NCBI GenBank assembly: GCA_036389675.1 | Contig: DASVWI010000021.1 | Location: 310,001-374,000 of the forward strand | Source of the DNA: DASQYE01 sp036389675 | GTDB taxonomy: Bacteria > Acidobacteriota > Blastocatellia > Pyrinomonadales > Pyrinomonadaceae | DNA: 64,000 bases | Reading direction: 5' to 3' | Shown: positions 33,907-42,998 of the stretch, one piece after another | Layout: each line of letters opens with the position of its first letter | Position numbering within the stretch: the stretch's first letter is position 1 | Position numbers and translations under genes: made by a program | The notes under the pieces: generated by a model | Databases searched by the model: none | Told to the model about the DNA's origin: nothing | What the model saw: the letters and a program-made list of their open reading frames with translations, nothing else

Positions 33907-35538
33907 ATGATTAATTTCGAGACTTCGCCCGAAGCTTACAAGCACTGGAAGCTCAGTGTTGACGGGGCGGTCGCCACGCTTTCGATGGACGTGCAGGAGG
34001 ACGCGACCTTAGCCGAGGGGTATAAGCTCAAGCTCAATTCTTATGACCTGGGAGTCGATATTGAGCTGGCGGATGCCGTGCAGCGCCTGCGCTTCGAGCA
34101 CCCGGAGGTTCGCGTCGTAGTCGTCACCAGCCTCAAGCCCAGAATCTTCTGCGCCGGCGCTAACATCTACATGCTCGGCACATCCTCGCACGCCTTCAAG
34201 GTCAACTTCTGTAAATTCACCAACGAGACGCGCTGCGCGATTGAGGATGCGTCGCGGCAATCCGGCCAGCGATACATCGCTGCATTAAACGGCACAGCCT
34301 CCGGCGGCGGCTATGAGTTGGCTATAGCCTGCGATGAAATCTATCTGGTGGACGACGGCAACTCGGCTGTCTCTCTGCCGGAAGTGCCCCTGCTCGGCGT
34401 GCTGCCGGGAACGGGAGGGCTCACCCGCCTCGTCGATAAGCGAAAGGTGCGGCGCGACAGGGCAGATGTTTTTTCCACCCTCGCCGAAGGGCTCAAGGGA
34501 AAGAGAGCGCGCGAGTGGGGACTGATCGACGACTTTTTCCCGACCAGCAGATTTCAGGAAGGAGTGGCGGCGCGCATAGAGGGAATCCTTGCGTCGGGCG
34601 ACAGGAATGGAGCAGGCCCGGGCATCAAGCTCAACCCGCTGCAAGTCGAAACGACCGCCGACGGGCGCGAGTATAAGTATGTCAGCGTGAAGGTCAATCG
34701 GGAGGAGCGTTACGCCGACCTGACCCTGCGCGGCCCTGAAGGGAACACGCCCGGGACGCCGGAAGAGATCGAGCGCGCGGGTGATGCCTACTGGCCGCTA
34801 CAGGCTTATCGTGAGCTGGACGATGCGCTGCTGCACCTGCGCGTCAACGAATTGGAGATCGGGCTCGTTTGCCTGCGTACCCGCGGGAATATCGACGAGG
34901 TTCTGGCGGTGGACGAAACTCTCGTCGCGCACAGAGACCACTGGTTAGTCCGCGAGATCATCTTATACATGGCGCGCGTGCTGCGGCGACTCGACCTGAC
35001 GGCGAAAAGCTTCTTCGCATTGATCGAGCCCGGCAGTTGCTTCGCGGGGAATCTGCTTGAGCTTGCGCTTTCAGCCGACCGCACCTACATGCTCAATTCG
35101 CCGGACGCGCTGGTCGAGGTTGCGACGGGCGAGCTGAACGCCGGGGCGCTCTTGATGAGCAACGGCCTGAGCCGTCTGCAATCGCGCTTTCTGGCGACGC
35201 CGGAGAAGGCGGACGAAGTGCTTGAACACGAGGGAAGGTTTGACGCGGAGGAAGCGGAGGAGGCCGGACTGGTCACTTTCGCGCCGGACGATCTGGATTG
35301 GGACGACGAGATTCGCGTCGCCATCGAAGAGCGCACGTCGCTCTCGCCGGACGCGCTCACGGGCATGGAGGCATCGCTCAGATTCGCCGGGCCGGAAACG
35401 CTCGACACAAAAATTTACGGTCGGTTGACGGCCTGGCAAAACTGGATTTTCCAGCGCCCGAACGCCGTCGGCGAGCATGGCGCGCTGACCAATTACGGAA
35501 AACCGACACAGGCGCAGTTCGACTACAGGAGAACATAG
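33907..35538 (+). CDS. boxC: Benzoyl-CoA-dihydrodiol lyase / 2,3-epoxybenzoyl-CoA dihydrolase
   Basis: The 543-residue protein begins INFETSPEAYKHWKLSVDGA and has two crotonase-like halves. The first carries the CoA oxyanion-hole segments SLKPRIFCAGANIYML and AALNGTASGGGYELAIACDE. This is the BoxC arrangement. BoxC opens the ring of the 2,3-epoxide of benzoyl-CoA with loss of formate in aerobic benzoate degradation. boxB follows 6 bp later. A TATAAT at 33835-33840 may be its -10 box. boxA (reductase) and benzoate-CoA ligase genes are not in the window. Confidence 0.93.
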   Translation: MINFETSPEAYKHWKLSVDGAVATLSMDVQEDATLAEGYKLKLNSYDLGVDIELADAVQRLRFEHPEVRVVVVTSLKPRIFCAGANIYMLGTSSHAFKVNFCKFTNETRCAIEDASRQSGQRYIAALNGTASGGGYELAIACDEIYLVDDGNSAVSLPEVPLLGVLPGTGGLTRLVDKRKVRRDRADVFSTLAEGLKGKRAREWGLIDDFFPTSRFQEGVAARIEGILASGDRNGAGPGIKLNPLQVETTADGREYKYVSVKVNREERYADLTLRGPEGNTPGTPEEIERAGDAYWPLQAYRELDDALLHLRVNELEIGLVCLRTRGNIDEVLAVDETLVAHRDHWLVREIILYMARVLRRLDLTAKSFFALIEPGSCFAGNLLELALSADRTYMLNSPDALVEVATGELNAGALLMSNGLSRLQSRFLATPEKADEVLEHEGRFDAEEAEEAGLVTFAPDDLDWDDEIRVAIEERTSLSPDALTGMEASLRFAGPETLDTKIYGRLTAWQNWIFQRPNAVGEHGALTNYGKPTQAQFDYRRT

Positions 35539-35544
35539 GGCATC

Positions 35545-36951
35545 ATGCAGTTATACGAACGGATTCCTAATAACGTTAATCTCTCGGAGGACAAGCGGCT
35601 TCAGCGCGCTCTGGAGAAATGGCTGCCGAGTTATCTGGACTGGTGGCGCGAGATGGGGCCGGAGGGGTTTCAGAATAAGGATGTCTATCTGCGCACGGCC
35701 ATCAGCGTCGAGCCGGAGGGCTGGGCACATTTCGATTACATCAAGATGCCGGATTATCGCTGGGGGATTTTCCTGAAGCCCGCCGCCCCGGATGCCAAGG
35801 TCGGTTTCGGTGACAACTACGGCGCGCCCGCCTATCAGGAAGTGCCGGGCGAGTTTCGCAACGCCCTGCGCCGCATCATCGTCACGCAGGGAGATACCGA
35901 ACCGGCTTCGGTCGAGCAGCAGCGCGCGCTCGGGAAAACCTGCCCTTCGCTCTACGACCTGCGAAACCTCTTTCAGGTCAACGTCGAGGAGGGCCGTCAC
36001 CTGTGGGCGATGGTCTATCTGCTGCAAAGATATTTCGGGCGCGACGGGCGCGACGAGGCCGACGAGCTACTGGCGCGCCGCAGCGGTAACCCGGACAAGC
36101 CCCGCATCCTTGAAGCCTTCAACCAGCCGTGTGACGACTGGCTAAACTTTTTCTGCTTCACCATGTTCACAGACCGCGACGGCAAGTATCAGCTCGCGGC
36201 GCTGGCCGAATCCGGTTTCGAGCCCCTGGCGCGCACCTGCCAGTTCATGCTCACCGAAGAGGCGCACCATCTCTTCGTCGGCGAAACGGGCGTGGGACGC
36301 GTCGTCAGGCGCACAGCTCAATTGATGCGCGAGAGCGCGGACAAAGATGTGCGCGAGCACGGTGGCATCCCGCTCGATATCATCCAGAGGTACATCAATT
36401 TCTGGTTCAGCTATTCGCTCGACCTCTTTGGCGGCGAGATCAGCTCAAACTCCGCGGACTTTTTCGCTGCCGGGCTCAAGGGCCGCTACAAAGAGCAGGA
36501 GCAATACACGGATCACACCGCCTCAAACGAGAGCTTTACTTTGATGGTGGTCGAGGACGGTCGGCTCGTGCCGCGCGAGGTTCCGTTGCGGAATGCGCTT
36601 AATGAAGTGCTGCGCGGCGAGTACGTCAAGGACTGCGAGCGCGCCATGAAACGCTGGAACAAGTATCTCTCGGACGAAGGCATTGACGCGCAGCTCTATC
36701 TACCGAGCACGCGCTTTCAGCGCCACGTCGGAGAGTTTGCCGGTCATCATTTCGACATTCATGGCAATCTTATCTCGAAGGAAGAGTTTGAGCGGCACAG
36801 CGCCCAATGGCTGCCGACGATTGAAGACCGCGAGTACGTCCGCAGCCTCATGCATCCGGTGACCGAGCCCGGCAAGATCGCCGGTTGGATTGCGCCGCCC
36901 GCCGCCGGCATCAAAGGCAAGCCCTTCGAGTTTGAATACGTGCGGCTATAG
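35545..36951 (+). CDS. boxB: Benzoyl-CoA 2,3-epoxidase, diiron oxygenase subunit
   Basis: The 468-residue protein is recognisable as BoxB from its start (YERIPNNVNLSEDKRLQRAL) onward. Diiron ligands are expected in VNVEEGRHLWAMVYLL and MLTEEAHHLFVGETG, which supply the Glu and ExxH elements. With the reductase BoxA it epoxidises benzoyl-CoA using O2. Cytosolic. It forms a two-gene unit with boxC. A 52-bp perfect palindrome lies 28 bp after the stop, between this gene and the convergent P-loop gene. Confidence 0.94.
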   Translation: MQLYERIPNNVNLSEDKRLQRALEKWLPSYLDWWREMGPEGFQNKDVYLRTAISVEPEGWAHFDYIKMPDYRWGIFLKPAAPDAKVGFGDNYGAPAYQEVPGEFRNALRRIIVTQGDTEPASVEQQRALGKTCPSLYDLRNLFQVNVEEGRHLWAMVYLLQRYFGRDGRDEADELLARRSGNPDKPRILEAFNQPCDDWLNFFCFTMFTDRDGKYQLAALAESGFEPLARTCQFMLTEEAHHLFVGETGVGRVVRRTAQLMRESADKDVREHGGIPLDIIQRYINFWFSYSLDLFGGEISSNSADFFAAGLKGRYKEQEQYTDHTASNESFTLMVVEDGRLVPREVPLRNALNEVLRGEYVKDCERAMKRWNKYLSDEGIDAQLYLPSTRFQRHVGEFAGHHFDIHGNLISKEEFERHSAQWLPTIEDREYVRSLMHPVTEPGKIAGWIAPPAAGIKGKPFEFEYVRL

Positions 36952-36978
36952 CCCGCAAGAGCGCGACGACCAATTAAT

Positions 36979-37030
36979 GCTCACACAGGTGAGGGCCGCC
37001 CACGCGTGGGCGGCCCTCACCTGTGTGAGC
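36979..37030. terminator. 52-bp perfect palindrome, probable bidirectional terminator
   Basis: The sequence from GCTCACACAGGTGAGGGCCG to its exact complement is fully self-complementary about the centre CACG|CGTG, with no loop. It lies between convergent genes. There is no clear T-run, so termination is inferred from position and stability. Confidence 0.7.
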
Positions 37031-37050
37031 TACATTTAACCTCTGACGAT

Positions 37051-37674
37051 TCAGGCCGCGACGCCCGCGTGAGCGGCCTCTATGGCGGCGACGAGCCGCT
37101 TTAGATCATCGCGCGTGTAAACAGGTATGCCGCTCGCCGTTGACGATTCCCGCCACGAATGGAATTGAGCGCGGGCCGCCGCCCCGTCCAGCTCGTCATC
37201 GAACAGGTAGAGGGCATCGGCTTTTTGTAGCGCGCGGCGCGCCGAGGGCTTGAGCTGTTTGACCTCTGGACGCGCGACCATCACGGCGAAATCAACATCC
37301 ACGTATTGTTGAAAGCTTGTGCCTTCGACAAACACGCCGGGGGCTACGGTGCGTTCGAGCGCACGCTTGATTCCCTGTTCGACCTGCGCGTCCGTGACGA
37401 TCACCCATTGGACATTCGTGGCTCCCGCATCCCAGTATCGCCCTGTGTCTTTGCCCGGCGTGTAGGTCTCGTCGCGGCCAGCGCGAATCACGGGCTCGTC
37501 GCTCAACAGATGGGTCACGCAACAGGCATGCGGGTCTTTGCCGCAGGAACGATAGTGCCCGCGCGTCATCTTGATGGCCTCCCACCCGGGAAAGGCGCGC
37601 AACAGCTCACACATCAGGGTGGTCTTGCCAACCCCTGAATAGAAACCGCCGACGGCGATGATGGTTCGAGTCAT
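37051..37674 (-). CDS. P-loop NTPase of unknown role (MobB-like layout)
   Basis: The ~207-residue protein starts MTRTIIAVGGFYSGVGKTTL, giving a Walker A motif (GFYSGVGKTT). A Cys/His cluster HYRSCGKDPHACCVTHLLSD near residue 40 could bind metal. Later segments VFVEGTSFQQYVDVDFAVMV and KADALYLFDDEL fit a P-loop fold of the MobB/CobW-like class. The start at ATG 37674 is chosen by homology to P-loop N-termini; upstream sequence in frame looks non-coding. I do not recognise the exact family. It is convergent with boxB. Confidence 0.65.
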   Translation of the reverse strand: MTRTIIAVGGFYSGVGKTTLMCELLRAFPGWEAIKMTRGHYRSCGKDPHACCVTHLLSDEPVIRAGRDETYTPGKDTGRYWDAGATNVQWVIVTDAQVEQGIKRALERTVAPGVFVEGTSFQQYVDVDFAVMVARPEVKQLKPSARRALQKADALYLFDDELDGAAARAQFHSWRESSTASGIPVYTRDDLKRLVAAIEAAHAGVAA

Positions 37675-37805
37675 TAGCTTCAATGCTTCTGGATGGATGC
37701 CGCCGAAGCTTGCTCTCGGGCTGCCGCGGCGGCGAAAATCCCTGTCGCAGTCAGTATAGAAGCGATCATGCGAGAGTGGGAAGCGACGAAAGGGTGATAG
37801 AACCG

Positions 37806-38162
37806 ATGAATGAGGACGAAGAGTTTGCGCGGGCGGAGCTGCTTCAGGGCATCGGCGAAGTGATCGCAAGACACGGCGAAGCGGCACGCGCCGGTGTTTC
37901 GCCCGAAGAGGCCGCGCTGGCCTGGATTGAGGCGGGCTTTGAAGATGCCGAAGAGGTTGACGAATGGCTCGCCGCCAGATGCTTTAGCGCCCCCGGCGCA
38001 CAGAGGCTTGAGCGGGCCGGCATCACCCCGCAGCAGGCCGCCATGCGAACCAGTGCGGGGACGCGTGATTATGAAGAGACCATCGGCTACAAGATCATCA
38101 ACGATGATTTGAGCCTTGAGGAGGCGAGGCGGATTATCACGAATGCTTTCTGGAATTCCTAG
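37806..38162 (+). CDS. Small acidic protein of unknown function
   Basis: A 118-residue acidic, mostly helical protein with no signal peptide or membrane segment. It begins MNEDEEFARAELLQGIGEVI; the middle EEAALAWIEAGFEDAEEVDEW and GITPQQAAMRT look like short helical repeats built around 'GxxP/GFxDAxEV'. AAGGGTG lies upstream of ATG 37806. The C-terminus (TIGYKIINDDLSLEEARRII) is well ordered. Family not recognised. It is convergent with def. Confidence 0.65.
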   Translation: MNEDEEFARAELLQGIGEVIARHGEAARAGVSPEEAALAWIEAGFEDAEEVDEWLAARCFSAPGAQRLERAGITPQQAAMRTSAGTRDYEETIGYKIINDDLSLEEARRIITNAFWNS

Positions 38163-38182
38163 TTGTCTTCAAGCCTCTTATT

Positions 38183-38677
38183 TCATCTTTCTCTCTTCAT
38201 CGTCTTGCGAAACTTGCGCTTGACCATATCGCGCTTGAGCGGTGAGAGATGATCTATGAAGAGTAGCCCGTTACAGTGATCTGTCTCGTGCAGGAGACAG
38301 CGCGCCACGAGTCCACGCCCTTCGATTTCAAACGTCTCGCCGCGCAAGTCCTGCGCGCGAAGCACGACGCGGTCTGGCCGTCGTAGCGCAGAGCCAAGGC
38401 TGGCGAGCGAGAGACAGGCTTCGTCGCCGTTCTGCTCACCTTCGGCGCTGACGATCGAAGGGTTGGCCGCCGTGATCTTCGTCCCCTCGCAATCCATGGT
38501 GAACAGTTGAAGCGAGAGGCCGACCTGCGGCGCGGCGAGCCCGACGCCATGCGCGGCATACATCGTCTCGAACATGTCCGCGACCAGTTTTTCCAGCGCC
38601 TCGTCAAAACGCTCGACGGGCGCGCCGACCGTGGCGAGCACGCTCGCCGGATAGCTCACGATATTGAGGATTGCCAT
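38183..38677 (-). CDS. def: Peptide deformylase
   Basis: The 164-residue metalloenzyme removes the formyl group from new proteins. Motif I is GVGLAAPQVG and motif III is LLHETDH with the two His and Glu. Motif II, normally EGCLS, reads EACLS; the metal-ligand Cys is kept and the Gly is Ala. The C-terminus is very basic. It lies directly downstream of an aldehyde dehydrogenase gene rather than next to fmt. The EACLS variant occurs in some type III-like deformylases, so activity is likely but should be shown. Confidence 0.88.
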   Translation of the reverse strand: MAILNIVSYPASVLATVGAPVERFDEALEKLVADMFETMYAAHGVGLAAPQVGLSLQLFTMDCEGTKITAANPSIVSAEGEQNGDEACLSLASLGSALRRPDRVVLRAQDLRGETFEIEGRGLVARCLLHETDHCNGLLFIDHLSPLKRDMVKRKFRKTMKRER

Positions 38678-38725
38678 TGGCTTTAAGGTCTGTCGGTCAA
38701 CTGCCCATTCGATTGGGCGCGCACT

Positions 38726-40123
38726 CTACTCAGTTTCGCTGCGGTTGTGTGTGCCCGCATCCTTTATCCAGACTGTCTTGATATTAACGAACTCGCGTAT
38801 GCCGTTCATCGACAACTCGCGCCCGTAGCCGGAATGCTTGACGCCGCCGAACGGCAGGCGCGGGTCTGAGGCGACCATCCCGTTGACAAAAACAGACCCG
38901 GCTTCCAGCTCTTTGATGAAGCGAGCGCGCTCCCCCTCATCATTAGTCCAGACGCTTGAGCCGAGCCCGAAAACCGAATCGTTAGCCAGACGAATCGCCT
39001 CCTCGGCATCTTTCACACGAAAGAGCAGGGCGACCGGCCCGAACAATTCCTCTTCGTAGGCGGGCGTTCCCTTTGGGATGTCCGTGACGACCGTCGGAGC
39101 GTAGTAGAAGCCCTGCCTTTCGAGGCGATGCCCGCCGGTCAGGACTCGCGCGCCTGCCTCGACAGACTTGCGAACCTGCTCGTCCAAATCTTTCAGCACC
39201 TGTAGGGTTGCCAGTGGGCCAATGGCGGTCGTCTCCTCAAGGGGGTCGCCGATGTTGAGCGCCTCCATCCCCTCCACGAAGCGGCGCTCGAATTCAGCGT
39301 AGATGCTATCGGCGATGATGAAACGCTTGGCGGCGATGCACGACTGGCCGTTGTTGATAGTGCGCGCTTTGATAGCAGTCTTCGCGGCTTCCTCCACATC
39401 TGCGCTCTCCATGACGATGAAGGGGTCTGAGCCGCCGAGCTCAAGCACACTCTTTTTGATACGCTTGCCTGCCTGACTTGCGACCTGACTGCCCGCCGCC
39501 TCACTGCCCGTCAGGGTAACGGCCCGCACGCGCTCGTCGTCAATCAGCCGCCCGACTTTGTCCGAGCCGATGAGCAGCGTTTGAAAGACGCCTTCGGGAA
39601 AACCCGCGCGACGGAAAACATCTTCGATTGCGAGCGCGCACTGCGGCACGTTCGAGGCGTGCTTGAGCAGCCCCACGTTGCCGCTCATGAGCGCGGGCGC
39701 GGCGAAGCGAAAGACCTGCCAGAAAGGAAAGTTCCAGGGCATCACGGCCAGCACAGGGCCAAGGGGTTGGTAGCTGATATAGCTCTCGGTGGCATTACTC
39801 TCGACCGCCTCATCGGCGAGAAAGTGCTCGGCCCACTCGGCGTAGTAACGGCAGACCCATGCACACTTCGCCGCCTCGTCGCCCGCCGCCTTCAAGGGCT
39901 TGCCCATCTCCGTCGTCATAATGCGCGCGAACATCTGCTTTTCCGCTTCCAGAATCTCCGCCGCACGCGTCATCATACGCGCCCGCTCGGCGAAAGGCGT
40001 TTGTCTATACGCGCGGAAAACTTCCCACGCGCGCGCGAGCTTCCCCTCGATCTCCGCATCGGAAAGGGGCTCGAAAGAGCGTAGCGTTTCGCCCGTCGCC
40101 GGATTAACAGTTGCTATCGCCAT
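38726..40123 (-). CDS. NAD(P)-dependent aldehyde dehydrogenase, succinate-semialdehyde type
   Basis: The 465-residue protein has all ALDH motifs: PWNFPFWQVFRFAAPAL, ELGGSDPFIVMESAD with the general-base Glu, and catalytic Cys in NNGQSCIAAKRFI. MAIATVNPATGETLRSFEPL at the start matches the YneI/succinate-semialdehyde subgroup. ATG 40123 has AAGGTGG upstream. Its gene follows the quinone oxidoreductase by 26 bp, suggesting an operon. Because boxCB is nearby, a role as the 3,4-dehydroadipyl-CoA semialdehyde enzyme (BoxD) is possible but not supported by the sequence type. Confidence 0.88.
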   Translation of the reverse strand: MAIATVNPATGETLRSFEPLSDAEIEGKLARAWEVFRAYRQTPFAERARMMTRAAEILEAEKQMFARIMTTEMGKPLKAAGDEAAKCAWVCRYYAEWAEHFLADEAVESNATESYISYQPLGPVLAVMPWNFPFWQVFRFAAPALMSGNVGLLKHASNVPQCALAIEDVFRRAGFPEGVFQTLLIGSDKVGRLIDDERVRAVTLTGSEAAGSQVASQAGKRIKKSVLELGGSDPFIVMESADVEEAAKTAIKARTINNGQSCIAAKRFIIADSIYAEFERRFVEGMEALNIGDPLEETTAIGPLATLQVLKDLDEQVRKSVEAGARVLTGGHRLERQGFYYAPTVVTDIPKGTPAYEEELFGPVALLFRVKDAEEAIRLANDSVFGLGSSVWTNDEGERARFIKELEAGSVFVNGMVASDPRLPFGGVKHSGYGRELSMNGIREFVNIKTVWIKDAGTHNRSETE

Positions 40124-40149
40124 ACATTTCCCACCTTCACTGTGGCCCA

Positions 40150-41112
40150 TTAAGGGATGAGGACGATTTTGCCGTAAGCGCCCGGTTGCATGACGGCTTC
40201 GTGCGCGCGCGTGGCTTCCGAGAGCGGCATCTCCTGCCCGACGATGGGACGCAGCGTGCCGTTCTCCAACCCCGCGACGAGCGCGGAGTGAATCACGTAG
40301 AAATCCTGCGGCGTCGTGTTCATGAGCGTCATGCCGAGAATGCTGGCGTCGCGCCCCATCGCATCGCGCGGATTGATCTCGACCGTGCCGCGACTACCGA
40401 TGACGACGACCCGCCCGCCGCGCGCTAAAACCGTCAGGTCGCGTCCGAGATTGACATTGGCAAGCATCTCAAGGATCACGTCGACGCCGCTCCCACCCGT
40501 GGCCTCGACGACCTTGTCAAGATAGTCCGGCGTGTGATGATCGAAGACGTGGTGCGCTCCCTGTTCCGCAACAAGGCGGCGGCCCTCGTCCGTCCCGCCA
40601 GTTCCGATCACGGTCAGCCCATGAGAGCGCGCAAGCTGAACGGCGGCGATGCCGACGCCGCCGCTCGCCCCGTGGACGAGCACGGTTTCTCCCGGCATGG
40701 CGCGCGCGCGACCGAACAGCGCACGGTAAGCCGTACTGTATGGAACATTGACCGCCGCGCCCTGTGCGAAGGTCATGTTGGCGGGCAGCCGCTGCACACG
40801 CATGGCTTCACACAAGGCTAGCTCCGCATAAGTTCCGCTCAGTGCTCCGGCTATGTAAACGCGGTCGCCGACGCTTACTCGGCGCACATTCATGCCGACC
40901 GCTTCGACCACGCCCGCGCCGTCCATGCCGGGCGTGTAGGGCAGGGTGGGCCTGCTCGCATAAAGCCCGGAACGAATATAAGTGTCGACGGGATTGACCC
41001 CGACTGCGGACAGCCTGACCACGACCTGCTCCGAGCCGGGCAAAGGGTCTGGGACTTCCTCCAAACGCATGACCTCCGGCCCGCCGAACTCATGCACACG
41101 AATGGCCTTCAT
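40150..41112 (-). CDS. Quinone oxidoreductase-like MDR family protein
   Basis: The 320-residue medium-chain dehydrogenase/reductase starts MKAIRVHEFGGPEVMRLEEV. It has PYTPGMDGAGVVEAVG and the NADPH-binding GETVLVHGASGGVGIAAVQLA. No structural zinc Cys cluster is present, so it belongs to the zinc-free NADPH:quinone reductase group. GGAGG lies 7 bases before the ATG. It is the first gene of a pair with the aldehyde dehydrogenase and is divergent from TauE. Confidence 0.9.
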   Translation of the reverse strand: MKAIRVHEFGGPEVMRLEEVPDPLPGSEQVVVRLSAVGVNPVDTYIRSGLYASRPTLPYTPGMDGAGVVEAVGMNVRRVSVGDRVYIAGALSGTYAELALCEAMRVQRLPANMTFAQGAAVNVPYSTAYRALFGRARAMPGETVLVHGASGGVGIAAVQLARSHGLTVIGTGGTDEGRRLVAEQGAHHVFDHHTPDYLDKVVEATGGSGVDVILEMLANVNLGRDLTVLARGGRVVVIGSRGTVEINPRDAMGRDASILGMTLMNTTPQDFYVIHSALVAGLENGTLRPIVGQEMPLSEATRAHEAVMQPGAYGKIVLIP

Positions 41113-41230
41113 ACTATTTCCTCCAGCGCTTTGGTCTGAGACGTAAAGATACTTTAAGCGTCCACCGTTCAGTTTGCAAAAGTCCGGCGGAGGTTGTTTA
41201 TCCAAAGCGTTCATAGCTAAGATCAAGTTT

Positions 41231-41998
41231 ATGTCATTAGCTCACGGGGCCTTGATGTTTGCAGCCGCCTTCGTCGCGGGTGGAATAAATTCCATCGCGG
41301 GCGGCGGAACGCTCGTCACCTTTCCGGTTCTGATCTGGCTCGGGCTCGATCCGAAAGTGGCGAATGCGACGAGCACTGTCGCGTTGTGGCCGGGTTTCTT
41401 CGGCGGGGTGTTCGGCTTCCGGCGCGAGATCAAAGACAGCCGCTCGCACCTCTTATGGCTGGGAATCACGAGCCTCGTCGGCGGCGGGGTCGGAGCGTCG
41501 CTGCTCATCCTTACCCCGTCGCAGACGTTCGCGCGGCTTGTCCCCTTCCTGATTCTTTTCGCGACCCTGTTGTTCACCTTGCAGGAGCCGATCAGCCGTC
41601 GCCTGCGCCTTAACGAGCGCACGAGCCAGACGGGCGCGGGGCGCTGGGTTGGCCCAATCATCGTTCAATTCCTCGCCTCCGTCTACGGCGGATATTTCGG
41701 AGCGGGCAACAGCATCCTGATACTCGCCACGCTCGGACTGTTCGGCCTCACGGATATTCACAGGGCCAACGGCATCAAAAATTTTCTTGGCATCTGCATC
41801 AACAGCGTCGCCGTGCTGGCCTTCGCCTTATCGTCTCTGGTCTACTGGCCCGACGCCTTCCTGATGATGGTCGGCGCAATCGCAGGCGGATACTACGGAG
41901 CGAGCGCGGCGCGCCGTCTGGGACGCACCTTCGTCCGCCGCACGGTCGTCTTCATCGGCCTGATAATCGGCCTCTTAATGCTCTGGCGGATTAGTTGA
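41231..41998 (+). CDS. TauE/SafE family membrane permease
   Basis: The 255-residue protein has about eight hydrophobic helices. It shows the family features AAFVAGGINSIAGGGTLVTF near the start and the repeated half-motif ASVYGGYFGAGNSILILATL in the second half. Such proteins are putative anion (sulfite, sulfoacetate and similar) exporters. ATG 41231 (MSLAHGALM) is preferred to the longer frame from 41174. The stop is followed directly by a heptad hairpin shared with convergent psuG. Confidence 0.88.
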   Translation: MSLAHGALMFAAAFVAGGINSIAGGGTLVTFPVLIWLGLDPKVANATSTVALWPGFFGGVFGFRREIKDSRSHLLWLGITSLVGGGVGASLLILTPSQTFARLVPFLILFATLLFTLQEPISRRLRLNERTSQTGAGRWVGPIIVQFLASVYGGYFGAGNSILILATLGLFGLTDIHRANGIKNFLGICINSVAVLAFALSSLVYWPDAFLMMVGAIAGGYYGASAARRLGRTFVRRTVVFIGLIIGLLMLWRIS

Positions 41999-42003
41999 AA
42001 ATC

Positions 42004-42081
42004 AAGGATGAAGGATGAAGGCGGAAGGATGAAGTAAAAGCATTAAAGCAGTTCTTTCATCCTTCCGCCTTCATCCTTATC
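42004..42081. repeat. Heptad-repeat hairpin (AGGATGA type) between convergent genes
   Basis: The left arm is AGGATGA, AGGATGA, AGGCGGA, AGGATGA; the right arm is its complement. It begins five bases after the TauE stop and extends 39 bases into psuG, encoding the C-terminal residues KDEGGRMKELL and the stop. Confidence 0.85.
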
Positions 42082-42990
42082 TTTGCTGGCTAACGCTTGC
42101 GCGATTTCGGCTGCGATGCGAGCGTTGTTTTCGAGCAGGGCGATGTTGGCACGGAGCGTCGTGCCCTCGCTCAATTCGCCCAGACGTTTTAAAAGGAATG
42201 GTGTTAGTTCTCGCCCGCCGACCCCGCTCTCGCCTGCTTCCGCGAGCGCACGCTCCAGCGTGTTCTGCAATATGCTCGCCGGGACTTCCGCCGACACGGG
42301 CACGGGCACTGTGATGAGGATTGAGCTTTTGATGCCGAGCGCGTCTCTGGCCCTGATAAAGCTGCGCGCCTCGGCAGGCGAATCGGCACGACCGTCGACA
42401 GCGAGGCCGCTCTGCCTCGAATAGAAGGCCGGCAGCTCGTCGCAGCCGTAGCCTATGACGGTGACGCCATAGGTCTCAAGCCACTCGCGCGTCGCCGGAA
42501 GATCGAGCACGATCTTGGCCCCGGAACACACCACCGCCATGGGCACGCGGGCCAGCTCAGGCAAATCCGCCGACACATCCGGCAACGCTCCACGATGAAC
42601 GCCCCCTATACCGCCCGTCGCAAAGACCTCTATGCCAGCCTGATTGGCAATCCATGTGGTCGAGGCCACGGTCGTTGCGCCGTCCCACTTGCGCGCCACG
42701 GCCAGCGCCAGGTCACGCCGGCTGATCTTATGTACGTCATCGCTCTCGGCGATATGTCTCAATTGCTCCATGCTCAGGCCGACGTGGATTCTGCCTTTGA
42801 GTATGGCGATGGTCGCGGGTATCGCGCCCGCCGAGCGCACTATCTGTTCCAGTTCGAGCGCCGTCTCAAGATTATGCGGGCGCGGCAGCCCATGCGCGAT
42901 AACCGTAGATTCGAGCGCCACCACACCGCGCCCCCCGCCCAGCGCCGCCTCAACCTCCGAGCTCAGAATAAAGATGTCGTGATTCATCAT
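42043..42990 (-). CDS. psuG: Pseudouridine-5'-phosphate glycosidase
   Basis: The 315-residue enzyme cleaves pseudouridine 5'-phosphate to uracil and ribose 5-phosphate. Landmarks are VVALESTVIAHGLPRPHNLE, ARKWDGATTVASTTWIANQAG and FATGGIGGVHRG. The psuK kinase gene is not adjacent. ATG 42990/42987 is the natural start; upstream sequence is a heptad hairpin. The last 11 residues (KDEGGRMKELL) are encoded by a heptad repeat of another unit type, so this gene has a different repeat element at each end. Confidence 0.92.
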   Translation of the reverse strand: MMNHDIFILSSEVEAALGGGRGVVALESTVIAHGLPRPHNLETALELEQIVRSAGAIPATIAILKGRIHVGLSMEQLRHIAESDDVHKISRRDLALAVARKWDGATTVASTTWIANQAGIEVFATGGIGGVHRGALPDVSADLPELARVPMAVVCSGAKIVLDLPATREWLETYGVTVIGYGCDELPAFYSRQSGLAVDGRADSPAEARSFIRARDALGIKSSILITVPVPVSAEVPASILQNTLERALAEAGESGVGGRELTPFLLKRLGELSEGTTLRANIALLENNARIAAEIAQALASKDKDEGGRMKELL

Positions 42991-42998
42991 ATTAAAGA

